This document shows positions 15,658 through 23,120 of a stretch of DNA of 39,220 nucleotides, piece after piece. The notes beneath the pieces are model-generated. The model saw only the letters and a program-made list of their open reading frames with translations. It was not told the origin of the DNA and did no database searches. The DNA is from Deltaproteobacteria bacterium (GTDB lineage: Bacteria; Myxococcota_A; Polyangia; Haliangiales; Haliangiaceae): contig JANXOM010000226.1 of NCBI GenBank assembly GCA_025353585.1, positions 1 through 39,220 on the forward strand, read 5' to 3'. Position numbers and translations under genes: made by a program. Position 1 is the stretch's first letter. Each line of letters begins with the position of its first letter.

Positions 15658-16044
15658 ATGGCCATGCAAGCCTGCCCGAGCTGTGATGGCCTGACGCCGA
15701 GCGGCGGCGTCTGCCTCCATTGTGATCGCCCGCTGCCGACGCGGTCGCGGTGGCTCGCGCTGTTCGCGCCGGTGGGGGCGGTGCTGCTCGCGGCCTGCTA
15801 CGGGCCGGCGGGCTCGTATCGGGGCAGCGCGCTCGAGAGCCCGCCGCACCCCGGCGCGCTCGACGAGGACCACGACGGCTCGTGGACGCCCGAGGACTGC
15901 AACGACCACGACTCGAAGATCTACCCGGGCGCGGCGGATCCGGTGGGGGACGGGATCGATCAGAACTGCGACGGGATCGACGGCGTGGCGGACAAGCAGC
16001 CGATGCCGCTGCCCGAGCCTGGCTCGGCGGATACGCCGCTGTAA
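15658..16044 (+). CDS. Small zinc-ribbon, lipobox and MopE-type metal-binding-motif protein
   Basis: A 128-aa protein with three visible parts. Residues 6-22 are a zinc-ribbon-like CPSCDG/CLHCD pair. A hydrophobic segment (about 32-47) ends in LLAAC, a good lipobox but unusually far from the N-terminus. The C-terminal half contains one copy of the MopE-type motif: Asp-rich DEDHDGSW, then DCNDHDSKIYPGA, then GDGIDQNCDGIDG. This motif is common in secreted myxobacterial proteins and binds Ca2+ or Cu. The stop TAA is followed directly by the GTG of a radical SAM/SPASM gene with no gap. I infer that this protein may be the substrate of that enzyme; a lone membrane lipoprotein is the alternative. 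The ATG at 15664 is a possible second start. Confidence 0.8.
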   Translation: MAMQACPSCDGLTPSGGVCLHCDRPLPTRSRWLALFAPVGAVLLAACYGPAGSYRGSALESPPHPGALDEDHDGSWTPEDCNDHDSKIYPGAADPVGDGIDQNCDGIDGVADKQPMPLPEPGSADTPL

Positions 16045-17289
16045 GTGGCGGCCGATAGCCGCGACCGCCGACGCCTCGACGTCATCCAGACCGCGCCGGT
16101 CCCCGCGTACGTCGTGTGGGAGCTGACCTTGCGCTGCGATCACGCGTGCACGCACTGCGGCTCGCGCGCGGGCGTGGCGCGCGAGACCGAGCTCGACACG
16201 GCGCAGGCGCTGCGCGTCGTCGACGAGCTGGCGGAGCTCGGCGCGCGCGAGGTCGTGCTGATCGGCGGCGAGGCATACCTGCACGACGGCTTCCTCGACG
16301 TCGTGCGCGCGCTCGGGGCGCGCGGGATCGGCGCGGCGCTCGTCACCGGCGGGCGCGGCATCACCGCGGAGCTCGCCCGCGCGCTGGCCGCCGCGAAGCT
16401 GACGCACGCGTCGGTCTCCGTCGACGGGCTCGAGGCGACCCACGACCGCATGCGCAACCTGCGCGGGAGCTGGCAGAGCGCGATGATGGCGCTCGAGCGG
16501 CTGCGCGCGGCGGGCGTGCCGACGGCGTCGAACATCAACCTCAATCGCCTCAACCGCGGCGACCTCGAGGCGCTGTACGCCGAGCTCGCCGCCCGCGGCA
16601 TCGGCTCGTGGCAGGTGCAGATCACGTCGCCCCTCGGGCGCGCCGCCGATCGCCCGGAGCTCCTGCTCCAGCCGTGGGATCTGCTCGACCTGGTGCCCCG
16701 CGTGGCCGCGCTCAAGCGCGTGGCGCGCGCAGCCGGCATCACGCTGACGCCCGGCAACAACCTCGGGTACTTCGGCCCCGAGGAGACGCTCCTGCGCTCG
16801 CTCACCGCGGCCGACCGCGACCACTGGCAGGGCTGCCAGGCCGGCCGCTTCGTGATGGGCATCGAGTCCGACGGCGCGGTGAAGGGCTGCCCGTCGCTGC
16901 AGACCACGCCGTACGTCGGCGGCAACCTGCGCGAGCGCCCGCTGCGCGCGATCTGGGAGCAGTCCCTCGCCCCCGTGCGCGAGCTGTGGGGCTTCTGCAA
17001 GACCTGCCCGTTCGCGGCGACGTGCCAGGGCGGCTGCACTTTCACCGCGCACGCCGTGTTCGGGCGGCCGGGCAATAACCCGTACTGTCACTTCCGGGCG
17101 CGCGAGCTGGCGAAGCAGGGGCTGCGCGAGCGCCTCGTGCCGGCCACCCCCGCCGCCGGGACGCCGTTCGACAGCGGCACGTTCGACCTCGTCGTCGAGC
17201 CGCTGGGCGCGCCGGACCCGACCGCCGGGCTCGCCCCCGCGCAGCTCGTGAAGCTGTCACGCCGCCCCGTGCGCGCCGACCGCGCCTAA
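16045..17289 (+). CDS. Radical SAM/SPASM-domain enzyme, putative peptide or protein maturase
   Basis: A 414-aa radical SAM enzyme. The 4Fe-4S/SAM site is CX3CX2C at residues 31-38 (CDHACTHC), in the context VVWELTLRCDHACTHCGSR typical of peptide-modifying radical SAM proteins. The barrel shows EVVLIGGEAYLH (the GGE motif), SVSVDG and TASNINLNRLN. The C-terminal SPASM domain has the expected spread of cysteines: CQAGR, GCPSL, CKTCPF, CQGGC and a last YCHF, enough for two auxiliary clusters. SPASM enzymes typically modify ribosomally made peptides or activate sulfatases. The gene starts immediately after a small MopE-motif protein gene, its most likely partner. No transporter, peptidase or second small peptide gene adjoins. 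The start is a GTG. Confidence 0.9.
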   Translation: MAADSRDRRRLDVIQTAPVPAYVVWELTLRCDHACTHCGSRAGVARETELDTAQALRVVDELAELGAREVVLIGGEAYLHDGFLDVVRALGARGIGAALVTGGRGITAELARALAAAKLTHASVSVDGLEATHDRMRNLRGSWQSAMMALERLRAAGVPTASNINLNRLNRGDLEALYAELAARGIGSWQVQITSPLGRAADRPELLLQPWDLLDLVPRVAALKRVARAAGITLTPGNNLGYFGPEETLLRSLTAADRDHWQGCQAGRFVMGIESDGAVKGCPSLQTTPYVGGNLRERPLRAIWEQSLAPVRELWGFCKTCPFAATCQGGCTFTAHAVFGRPGNNPYCHFRARELAKQGLRERLVPATPAAGTPFDSGTFDLVVEPLGAPDPTAGLAPAQLVKLSRRPVRADRA

Positions 17290-17310
17290 CTACGTGGGCC
17301 CGGCGAGCGG

Positions 17311-17316
17311 TACGCT
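17311..17316 (+). promoter_or_regulatory. Putative leaderless -10 box (TACGCT) before the kinase gene
   Basis: TACGCT is followed by exactly six bases (all G) and the ATG at 17323. The same hexamer and spacing occur at 29832 and, on the other strand, at 19646. Confidence 0.5.
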
Positions 17317-17322
17317 GGGGGG

Positions 17323-19194
17323 ATGGCGGACGACGACCTCCCCCGCAAGACGCGGCTCTACGGCGCGATGGATGTGTTCGCCGGGCCGCCCACGCTGGCC
17401 GACGATGATCCGTTCGCCGTCGACGAGACGTCAGCCGAGCGCGCCCCGGTGCCGCTCGCGCGCTACGAGATCGAGGACGTGCTCGGGCGCGGGGGCATGG
17501 GCGAGGTGCTCTCGGCGCGCGACGCGCAGCTCGGCCGGCACGTCGCGATCAAGCGGCTACGCGTGCTCGATCCGAGCGAGGCGGTGGTCGCGCGCTTCCT
17601 GCGCGAGGCCCGCATCCAGGGCCGCCTCGAGCACCCGGCGGTGGTGCCGGTCCACGAGCTGTGGCACGAGCCCGGCGGCCGCCCGTTCTTCGTGATGAAG
17701 CAGCTCGCCGGGCTCACGCTCGCGGAGGTCCTGCCGCGGCTCGCCGAGCGCGATCCGGCGATGCTCGAGCGCTTCCCGCCTCAGCGGCTCCTCCGCGCGT
17801 TCGCCGACATCTGCCTCGCGCTCGAGTTCGCGCACACGCGCGGCGTGGTGCACCGGGACCTCAAGCCCGCGAACATCGTCGTCGGCGAGTTCGGCGAGGT
17901 CTACGTGCTCGACTGGGGCGTCGCGCGCGTCAGCGGGAGCGAGGACTTCGATCGCGCGAGCTTCGCGGACATCGAGTCGATGGACGGCACGAAGGCCGCG
18001 GACACGCTCGCCGGCGTGATCCTCGGCACGCCCGGCTACCTGTCGCCCGAGCAGATCCGCGGGGACCGCGATCTCGACGGCCGCGCGGACGTTTACGCGC
18101 TCGGCTGCATCCTGTTCGAGCTGCTCGCCCTCGACGGCCTCCACCCCCGCGGACACGCGGCGGCCCTGTCGACGGCGCTCGTCGGCCTGGACGCGCGTCC
18201 GTCCGTGCGCGCGCCGGACCGCGGCATTCCTCCGGAGCTCGACGCGATCTGCGTCCGCGCCACGGCGCTCGACCGCGCCGACCGCTACGCCACGGCGCGC
18301 CAGCTCTCCGACGCGATCGAGAGCTACCTCGACGGCAACCGCGACGTCGCGCTCCGCAAGCAGCTCGCCGCGCAGGAGCTGGCGGCCGCGCGCGCGGCCC
18401 TCGCCGCCGGGGATGACGAGGACGCGCGGCGGACGGCGATGCGCGCCGCGGCCCGGGCGCTCGCACTCGATCCGACGGACCGCGAGCCGGCCGACCTCGT
18501 GGGCGCGCTGATGCTGCAGGCGCCGCGCGAGACGCCACCCGAGGTCGAGCGCGAGCTGGAGCAGCTCGACCTCGTGGCGCTGGTGTCGAGCGCGCGCTTC
18601 GGCATGCTCGCCGCGATCGCGTACCTGGCGTTCTTTCCGCTGCTCGTCTGGATCGGCTTTCGCGAGCCCTGGTACCTGATCGCGGGGCCCGGCATCAGCC
18701 TCCTCATCATCTTCGCGACGATCTACATCGCGCCGCGCGATCCGTACCTCTCGGGCTACATCGCGATCGGCGGCAACGCGGCGATGTTCGCGCTGTTCGC
18801 GTGGATGGTGAGCCCGGTCGTCATCGGGCCCGGCCCGTGTATCCTCATGATCACGATCCTCGTGGCGCACCGCCGCTTGATCCGGCCATGGCTCCTCGCG
18901 ACGTTGACCGTGCTCGCGACGCTCGCGCCGTGGGTCGCGCAGCTCGCGCAGGGCGACCTGCCGATCACCACGACCGGCACCGACATCGTCCTCCACACGG
19001 CGGCCTCCCATCTCGATCCGCTGGCGACGGTGGTCGGCCTCGTGATCTACCTGGTCGCCCTCGCCGCGCTCGCGACGCTCCTCTCGGCCTCGCAGCACGA
19101 CGAGCAGCGCGAGGTCCGGCGCACGCTCCAGCTGCAATCGTGGCAGCTGCGGCAGCTCGTGCCGCGCGTGGTCAGCGCGCGATCGGCTGGATAG
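17323..19194 (+). CDS. Membrane Hanks-type Ser/Thr protein kinase
   Basis: A 623-aa kinase. After about 45 acidic residues the kinase domain begins (ARYEIEDVLGRGGMGEVLSA). The beta-3 lysine is Lys77 (VAIKRL) and the catalytic loop is HRDLKPAN with Asp179. The metal-binding motif is DWG (197-199) instead of DFG, a variant common in myxobacterial and planctomycete kinases; SPEQ follows. A helical segment (about 355-425, Ala/Arg-rich) links to a C-terminal region with five or six hydrophobic helices (about 430-600) that would anchor it in the inner membrane. No extracellular sensor domain is visible, so the membrane domain itself may sense the signal. Its last 23 bases overlap the convergent lipoprotein gene. 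Confidence 0.92.
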   Translation: MADDDLPRKTRLYGAMDVFAGPPTLADDDPFAVDETSAERAPVPLARYEIEDVLGRGGMGEVLSARDAQLGRHVAIKRLRVLDPSEAVVARFLREARIQGRLEHPAVVPVHELWHEPGGRPFFVMKQLAGLTLAEVLPRLAERDPAMLERFPPQRLLRAFADICLALEFAHTRGVVHRDLKPANIVVGEFGEVYVLDWGVARVSGSEDFDRASFADIESMDGTKAADTLAGVILGTPGYLSPEQIRGDRDLDGRADVYALGCILFELLALDGLHPRGHAAALSTALVGLDARPSVRAPDRGIPPELDAICVRATALDRADRYATARQLSDAIESYLDGNRDVALRKQLAAQELAAARAALAAGDDEDARRTAMRAAARALALDPTDREPADLVGALMLQAPRETPPEVERELEQLDLVALVSSARFGMLAAIAYLAFFPLLVWIGFREPWYLIAGPGISLLIIFATIYIAPRDPYLSGYIAIGGNAAMFALFAWMVSPVVIGPGPCILMITILVAHRRLIRPWLLATLTVLATLAPWVAQLAQGDLPITTTGTDIVLHTAASHLDPLATVVGLVIYLVALAALATLLSASQHDEQREVRRTLQLQSWQLRQLVPRVVSARSAG

Positions 19195-19639
19195 GCAGCG
19201 CGACGAACTCGTTCAGCTCGGCGTGATCGTTCTCGGCGCGGATGCCGAAGTACTCGTGGGCGCCGCGCGGATCGTCCTTGATGGTGAGCTTCAGGTCGAA
19301 CGGCGCCGGGCCGCTGACGGTCTCGATCTGGAACGGCGAATCGACGAGCTGCTCGGTCTCGGGGAGATCGAACTGGATGTGATCGCCGGCGACGCGGAAC
19401 TTGAACAGCTCGAACGTGCCCTTGAAGAGGGTGCGGTCCTGAAACACGCCGCCACCCATCTGCGGGACGAAGCGATAGACGTGGAGCTTGTCGTGCTTCG
19501 ACGTCGGCATGACGTCGAGCCAGTTGCGGTCGATCAGGAGCTGCGCGGCGTCGCGGTCGGAGACGCGGACGGCATCGGACTTGGCGTGCGAGGAGCATGC
19601 GGCGAGGGAGACCGCGGCGGCGAAGAGCAGGGCTTTCAT
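19172..19639 (-). CDS. Small lipoprotein of unknown function
   Basis: A 155-aa predicted lipoprotein: signal peptide MKALLFAAAVSLAAC with lipobox LAAC, then a compact domain with alternating beta-type segments (DKLHVYRFVPQMGGGVFQD, TFELFKFRVAGDHIQFDLPE, FDLKLTIKDDPRG, HEYFGIRAEN). I do not recognise the family. The stop lies inside the end of the convergent kinase gene (23-base overlap). A TACGCT box sits six bases before the ATG, indicating its own leaderless promoter. Confidence 0.78.
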   Translation of the reverse strand: MKALLFAAAVSLAACSSHAKSDAVRVSDRDAAQLLIDRNWLDVMPTSKHDKLHVYRFVPQMGGGVFQDRTLFKGTFELFKFRVAGDHIQFDLPETEQLVDSPFQIETVSGPAPFDLKLTIKDDPRGAHEYFGIRAENDHAELNEFVALPIQPIAR

Positions 19640-19645
19640 GGCTCG

Positions 19646-19651
19646 AGCGTA
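19646..19651 (-). promoter_or_regulatory. Putative leaderless -10 box (TACGCT) before the lipoprotein gene
   Basis: On the minus strand TACGCT, six bases (CGAGCC), then ATG at 19639. The box is intergenic and not part of a stop codon, which strengthens the case. Confidence 0.5.
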
Positions 19652-19676
19652 GCGCCGATCGCGCGGCGCGGGAGGG

Positions 19677-20054
19677 TCAGGCGGGCGTCGCGAGGATCCG
19701 CTGCGCCCCGGCCGCGCCGCGGGCGATCTGGCGGCGGCGAGCGTCGGCCGAGCCGCCGACGGCGCAGACGAGGAGATCGGTGCCCTCGACGTCGACCTTC
19801 ACCATCTGGACGTCCCAGCGGTGGCCACCCTCGAGGAGCGTGCCGTTGAACTCGCGGATGCGGGACCCGACGATGACCATGCGCGCCGCCACCTCGTCGC
19901 AGGCGTAGCGGTCTCCGGAGGACGCGAGGGCGAGCCCGTCGCCATCGGCCACGACCATCGCCTCGATGGCGCCGTCAGCGCAGCACGCGTCGAGCTGGAA
20001 CGCGAGGGCCTGGGTCGTGGTGCCTGCGCGGAGCTTGCGGCGGTCGTGCATCAT
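19677..20054 (-). CDS. Roadblock/LC7-like (MglB-type fold) small protein
   Basis: A 125-aa soluble protein whose central part (ALAFQLDACCADGAIEAMVV, DGDGLALASSGDRYACDEVA, MVIVGSRI) resembles roadblock/LC7 domains. These regulate small Ras-like GTPases such as MglA in myxobacteria. The match is by pattern only (a helix, then VVADGDGLALASSG, then a long helix and a late beta strand LLVCAVGG). No GTPase gene is adjacent. I chose the ATG at 20054 (or 20051), since upstream residues in the open frame are Arg/Pro-rich and look non-coding. It is divergent from the peptidase gene at 20167. An unrelated hypothetical protein is possible. Confidence 0.6.
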   Translation of the reverse strand: MMHDRRKLRAGTTTQALAFQLDACCADGAIEAMVVADGDGLALASSGDRYACDEVAARMVIVGSRIREFNGTLLEGGHRWDVQMVKVDVEGTDLLVCAVGGSADARRRQIARGAAGAQRILATPA

Positions 20055-20153
20055 GACGCGATGGTCCGGCGCCGCCGGTAGCCGGGCAACATTTAACCAG
20101 CGACCGGCGCTCCGCGGCGAGCTTCTCGCCACGCGCCGGTGCGGCAAACGGCC

Positions 20154-20159
20154 TATACT
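20154..20159 (+). promoter_or_regulatory. Putative leaderless -10 box (TATACT) before the DPP-IV-like gene
   Basis: TATACT, five of six matches to the consensus, ends seven bases before the GTG at 20167. A transcript from it would begin at or just before the start codon. Confidence 0.5.
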
Positions 20160-20166
20160 GCCGCCG

Positions 20167-22377
20167 GTGCGCTGCTCGGTCTTGCTGCTCTCGACGTTAT
20201 TTGCCTGTCACCCGCGCGCACCGACCCCGCCCATGACCTGGCCCACCCTCGACGCTCAGCTCCTCGCCGACTCCGCCGCGACCTTCAACTTCCGGCTCGG
20301 TCTGCCGACGCCGCTCGCCATCACACCGGATGGCGCCGTGCTCTTCCGCCGCACGCCGCCGCGCGAGTTCGCGGCCGATCTGTACAGCCTCGATACGCGG
20401 ACCGGCGTCGTCACCACGTTGCTCTCCGCGCACGCCATCCTCGGCTCGGCCGACGAGGCGCTCTCCGATGCCGAGAAGGCTCGCCGCGAGCGCAAGCGGA
20501 CCGCCACGCGCGGCGTGGTGGACATCGACGTCTCCGAGGACGGCCGCACCGTGCTCGTCCCGCTCGGCGCGCTGCTCTACCTGATCGACCGCACGACCGG
20601 CGTCCGGCTCGCCGTCGATCCGCACGGCGAGGCGTTCGATCCGCACCTCTCGCCCGACGGCAAGCACGTCGCGTTCGTGCGCGACGGCGACCTGTACGTC
20701 GTCACGCCCGGCAGCGCGCCGCAGAAGCTGACCGCGCACCCCGAGGGGTTCGAGTACGGCGTCGCGGAGTTCGTCGCGCAAGAGGAGCTCGGCCGCCGGC
20801 GCGGCTTCTGGTGGTCACCCGACAGCGCCGTGCTCGCGTTCCAGCGGACGGACGCGCGGCCGGTCGACACGCTGTACGTCGCCGACGCGCGGCACCCCGA
20901 GAAGGTGCCGGTGCCGTTCAAGTACCCGGCGGCCGGGCGGCCGAACGCGGTCGTCGACCTCGGGTTCGTCGCGATCACGGGCGGCGCGCCGCGCTGGCTC
21001 ACGTGGGATCTGGCGGCGTACGGGTACCTCAACGACGTCGCATGGCCGGCCCACGGGCCGCTGACGCTCACGGTGTCGTCGCGAACGCAGACAGACGTGG
21101 CCGTGCTCGCCGTCGATGTGCGCTCGCACGACGCGACGCACGCGGACGCGCTCGCCGTGCACGCGCTCCTCACGGAGCACGACGACGCGTGGGTGAACGT
21201 CAACAGCGGCGCGCCGCGCTGGCTCCCCGACGGCTCGGGCTTCCTGTGGATGACGGAGTCGCGCGGCGCGTGGACGCTGGAGCTGCGCGCGCCGGATGGC
21301 ACGTTGGTGCGGCAGCTGACGCAGCCCGAGCTCGGGCTCGAGCGGCTGGTCGGCGTCGAGGCCGGCGCGGCCATCGTCACCGGCTCGCCGGATCCGACCG
21401 CGTCGGAGCTCTGGCGCATCCCGCTCGCGGGCGGAGCGCCCGAGCAGCTCGGCGACGGCGCCGGGCCGGTGGACGGCGCGAAGGTCGAGCACGGGATCAC
21501 CGTCATCGACCAGGGGCTCCGCGCGGGCGGGCGCGCGACGTACGCGATCGGCGTCGACGGCAAGCGCCACGAGCTGCCGAGCGTGCGCGAGGCGCCGAGG
21601 CTCGTCCCGACGACGGTGCTCGAGACCGTGGCGATCGGCGGGCGCGATCACCACGTGGCGATCACGCGGCCGCGCGCGTTCGATCCGGGGCGCACGTACC
21701 CGGTCCTGCTCAAGGTCTACGCCGGCCCGCACGTCTCGACGGTGTCCGCCGCGCGCGACGGCTACGTGATGGACCAGTGGTACGCCGACGCCGGGTTCAT
21801 CGTGGTGCGCAGCGACGGGCGCGGCACGCCGCACCGCGGGCGCGCCTGGGAGCGGGCGATCCTCGAGGATCTGATCACGGTGCCGCTCGCGGACCAGGTG
21901 GACGCGCTGCAGGCGGTGGGCGCGCGGCACCCCGAGCTCGACATGAAGCGCGTCGGCGTGTTCGGGTGGTCGTTCGGCGGGTACTTCTCGGCGATGGCCG
22001 TGCTGCTGCGACCGGACGTGTTCGCGTGCGCGGTCGCGGGCGCGCCGGTCACCGACTGGGCGCTCTACGACACGGCGTACACGGAGCGGTACATGCGCAC
22101 GCCGGAGACGAACCCGGCGGGCTACGCGCGGGCGAGCGCGCTGACGCACGCGGCGAAGCTGACGCGGCCGCTCCTGCTGGTGCACGGGATCACCGACGAC
22201 AACGTGCACTTCGCGCACACGCTCGCGCTGGTCGAGGAGCTGTACGTCGCGCACAAGCGGGCCGAGGTCATCACGCTGTCGGCGACGCACATGGTGCCGG
22301 ACCCGAAGCTGAACCTGGCGCGCGAGCAGGTGCAGATCGACTTCTTCCGCGAGCACCTCGGGCCGACGGCGCCGTGA
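20167..22377 (+). CDS. Dipeptidyl-peptidase-IV-like S9B serine peptidase, predicted lipoprotein
   Basis: A 736-aa secreted prolyl-type peptidase that would remove N-terminal dipeptides, favouring Pro or Ala in position two. The N-terminus is a lipoprotein signal (MRCSVLLLSTLFAC). Next comes the beta-propeller with the family's double-Glu motif in EFVAQEELGRRRGFWWSPDS, which holds the substrate amino group. The C-terminal alpha/beta-hydrolase domain has the nucleophile Ser602 in GWSFGGYFS, the acid in HGITDDNVHF (Asp677 or Asp678) and His708 in TLSATHM. The GTG start at 20167 is chosen because it opens the signal peptide. The stop overlaps the truC-like start (GTGA). A role in using peptides from prey is plausible for a myxobacterium. 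Confidence 0.92.
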   Translation: MRCSVLLLSTLFACHPRAPTPPMTWPTLDAQLLADSAATFNFRLGLPTPLAITPDGAVLFRRTPPREFAADLYSLDTRTGVVTTLLSAHAILGSADEALSDAEKARRERKRTATRGVVDIDVSEDGRTVLVPLGALLYLIDRTTGVRLAVDPHGEAFDPHLSPDGKHVAFVRDGDLYVVTPGSAPQKLTAHPEGFEYGVAEFVAQEELGRRRGFWWSPDSAVLAFQRTDARPVDTLYVADARHPEKVPVPFKYPAAGRPNAVVDLGFVAITGGAPRWLTWDLAAYGYLNDVAWPAHGPLTLTVSSRTQTDVAVLAVDVRSHDATHADALAVHALLTEHDDAWVNVNSGAPRWLPDGSGFLWMTESRGAWTLELRAPDGTLVRQLTQPELGLERLVGVEAGAAIVTGSPDPTASELWRIPLAGGAPEQLGDGAGPVDGAKVEHGITVIDQGLRAGGRATYAIGVDGKRHELPSVREAPRLVPTTVLETVAIGGRDHHVAITRPRAFDPGRTYPVLLKVYAGPHVSTVSAARDGYVMDQWYADAGFIVVRSDGRGTPHRGRAWERAILEDLITVPLADQVDALQAVGARHPELDMKRVGVFGWSFGGYFSAMAVLLRPDVFACAVAGAPVTDWALYDTAYTERYMRTPETNPAGYARASALTHAAKLTRPLLLVHGITDDNVHFAHTLALVEELYVAHKRAEVITLSATHMVPDPKLNLAREQVQIDFFREHLGPTAP

Positions 22378-23033
22378 TCTTGCACCGCGACGCGCGCTGC
22401 GTCGTCGTCGACAAGCCGTCGGGGATCGCGACGCATCGCGGCTGGGATGACAGCGAGGATGCGCTCTTGCAGCGCGTGCGCGACGCGGTGGGGATGTACG
22501 TGTATCCGGTGCACCGGCTCGACCGCGGGGCGTCGGGGTGCGTGCTGTTCGCGCTCGACAAGGAGGCGGCGGCGGCGTTCTCGGGCGCGTGGGGCGAGGC
22601 GGAGAAGGTGTACCTCGCGATCACGCGCGGGCATCCGCCGGCGCACGTGGTGGTGGACAACCCGGTGCCGCGGGCGCCGGAGAAGGGCGCCGAGCGCGTG
22701 CCGGCGGTGACGGCGCTGACGCGGCTGGAGGTGTTCGGGCGGTACGCGTTGATCGAGGCGCGACCGCAGACGGGGCGGTTGCATCAGATCCGGCGGCACT
22801 GCAAGCACATCGCGTGTCCGCTGATCGGCGACGTGCGGTACGGCAAGGGCGAGCACAACCGGATCTTTCGCGAGCAGCACGGGTTGCATCGGTTGGCGCT
22901 GCACTGCGCGGCGCTGACGGTGGCGCACCCGGATGGCGGGACGCTGGCGGTGCGGTGCGCGCTCGCCGCGGACCTGACGGCGGCGGTCGCGAGCGCGAAG
23001 GCGGCGTACCCGCCGGTCGCGGACGCCGGTTGA
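22374..23033 (+). CDS. truC: TruC-like RluA-family pseudouridine synthase
   Basis: A 219-aa RNA pseudouridine synthase. The catalytic Asp50 is in the family signature HRLDRGASG, preceded by VVVDKPSGIATHRGW. The C-terminal half has ARPQTGRLHQIRRHCKHI and PLIGDVRYGKGEHNR. The arrangement RRH-x-KH-I-xx-P-LIGD and the short length match TruC, which makes pseudouridine 65 in tRNA, better than RluA, RluC or RluD; there is no S4 domain. The GTG start overlaps the stop of the peptidase gene by four bases, so it is translated by coupling, though the two products have no obvious shared role. Specificity is inferred from resemblance only. Confidence 0.88.
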   Translation: MILHRDARCVVVDKPSGIATHRGWDDSEDALLQRVRDAVGMYVYPVHRLDRGASGCVLFALDKEAAAAFSGAWGEAEKVYLAITRGHPPAHVVVDNPVPRAPEKGAERVPAVTALTRLEVFGRYALIEARPQTGRLHQIRRHCKHIACPLIGDVRYGKGEHNRIFREQHGLHRLALHCAALTVAHPDGGTLAVRCALAADLTAAVASAKAAYPPVADAG

Positions 23034-23116
23034 CAGGTGTTACACCGTCCCCCATCAAGTACCCGGGATAACTCGGGTTCCTGAGGCCGGGGGGGTGACA
23101 GGTGTTACACCGTCCC
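23031..23116. repeat. Two direct copies of a 21-nt element with a GGTGTTACACC palindrome
   Basis: Copies at 23031-23051 and 23096-23116 are identical over 21 bases; each begins TGACA and contains the 11-base palindrome GGTGT-T-ACACC. The first copy includes the stop codon of the truC-like gene. They lie 65 bases apart in a gap between convergent genes. Confidence 0.8.
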
Positions 23117-23120
23117 TGGG

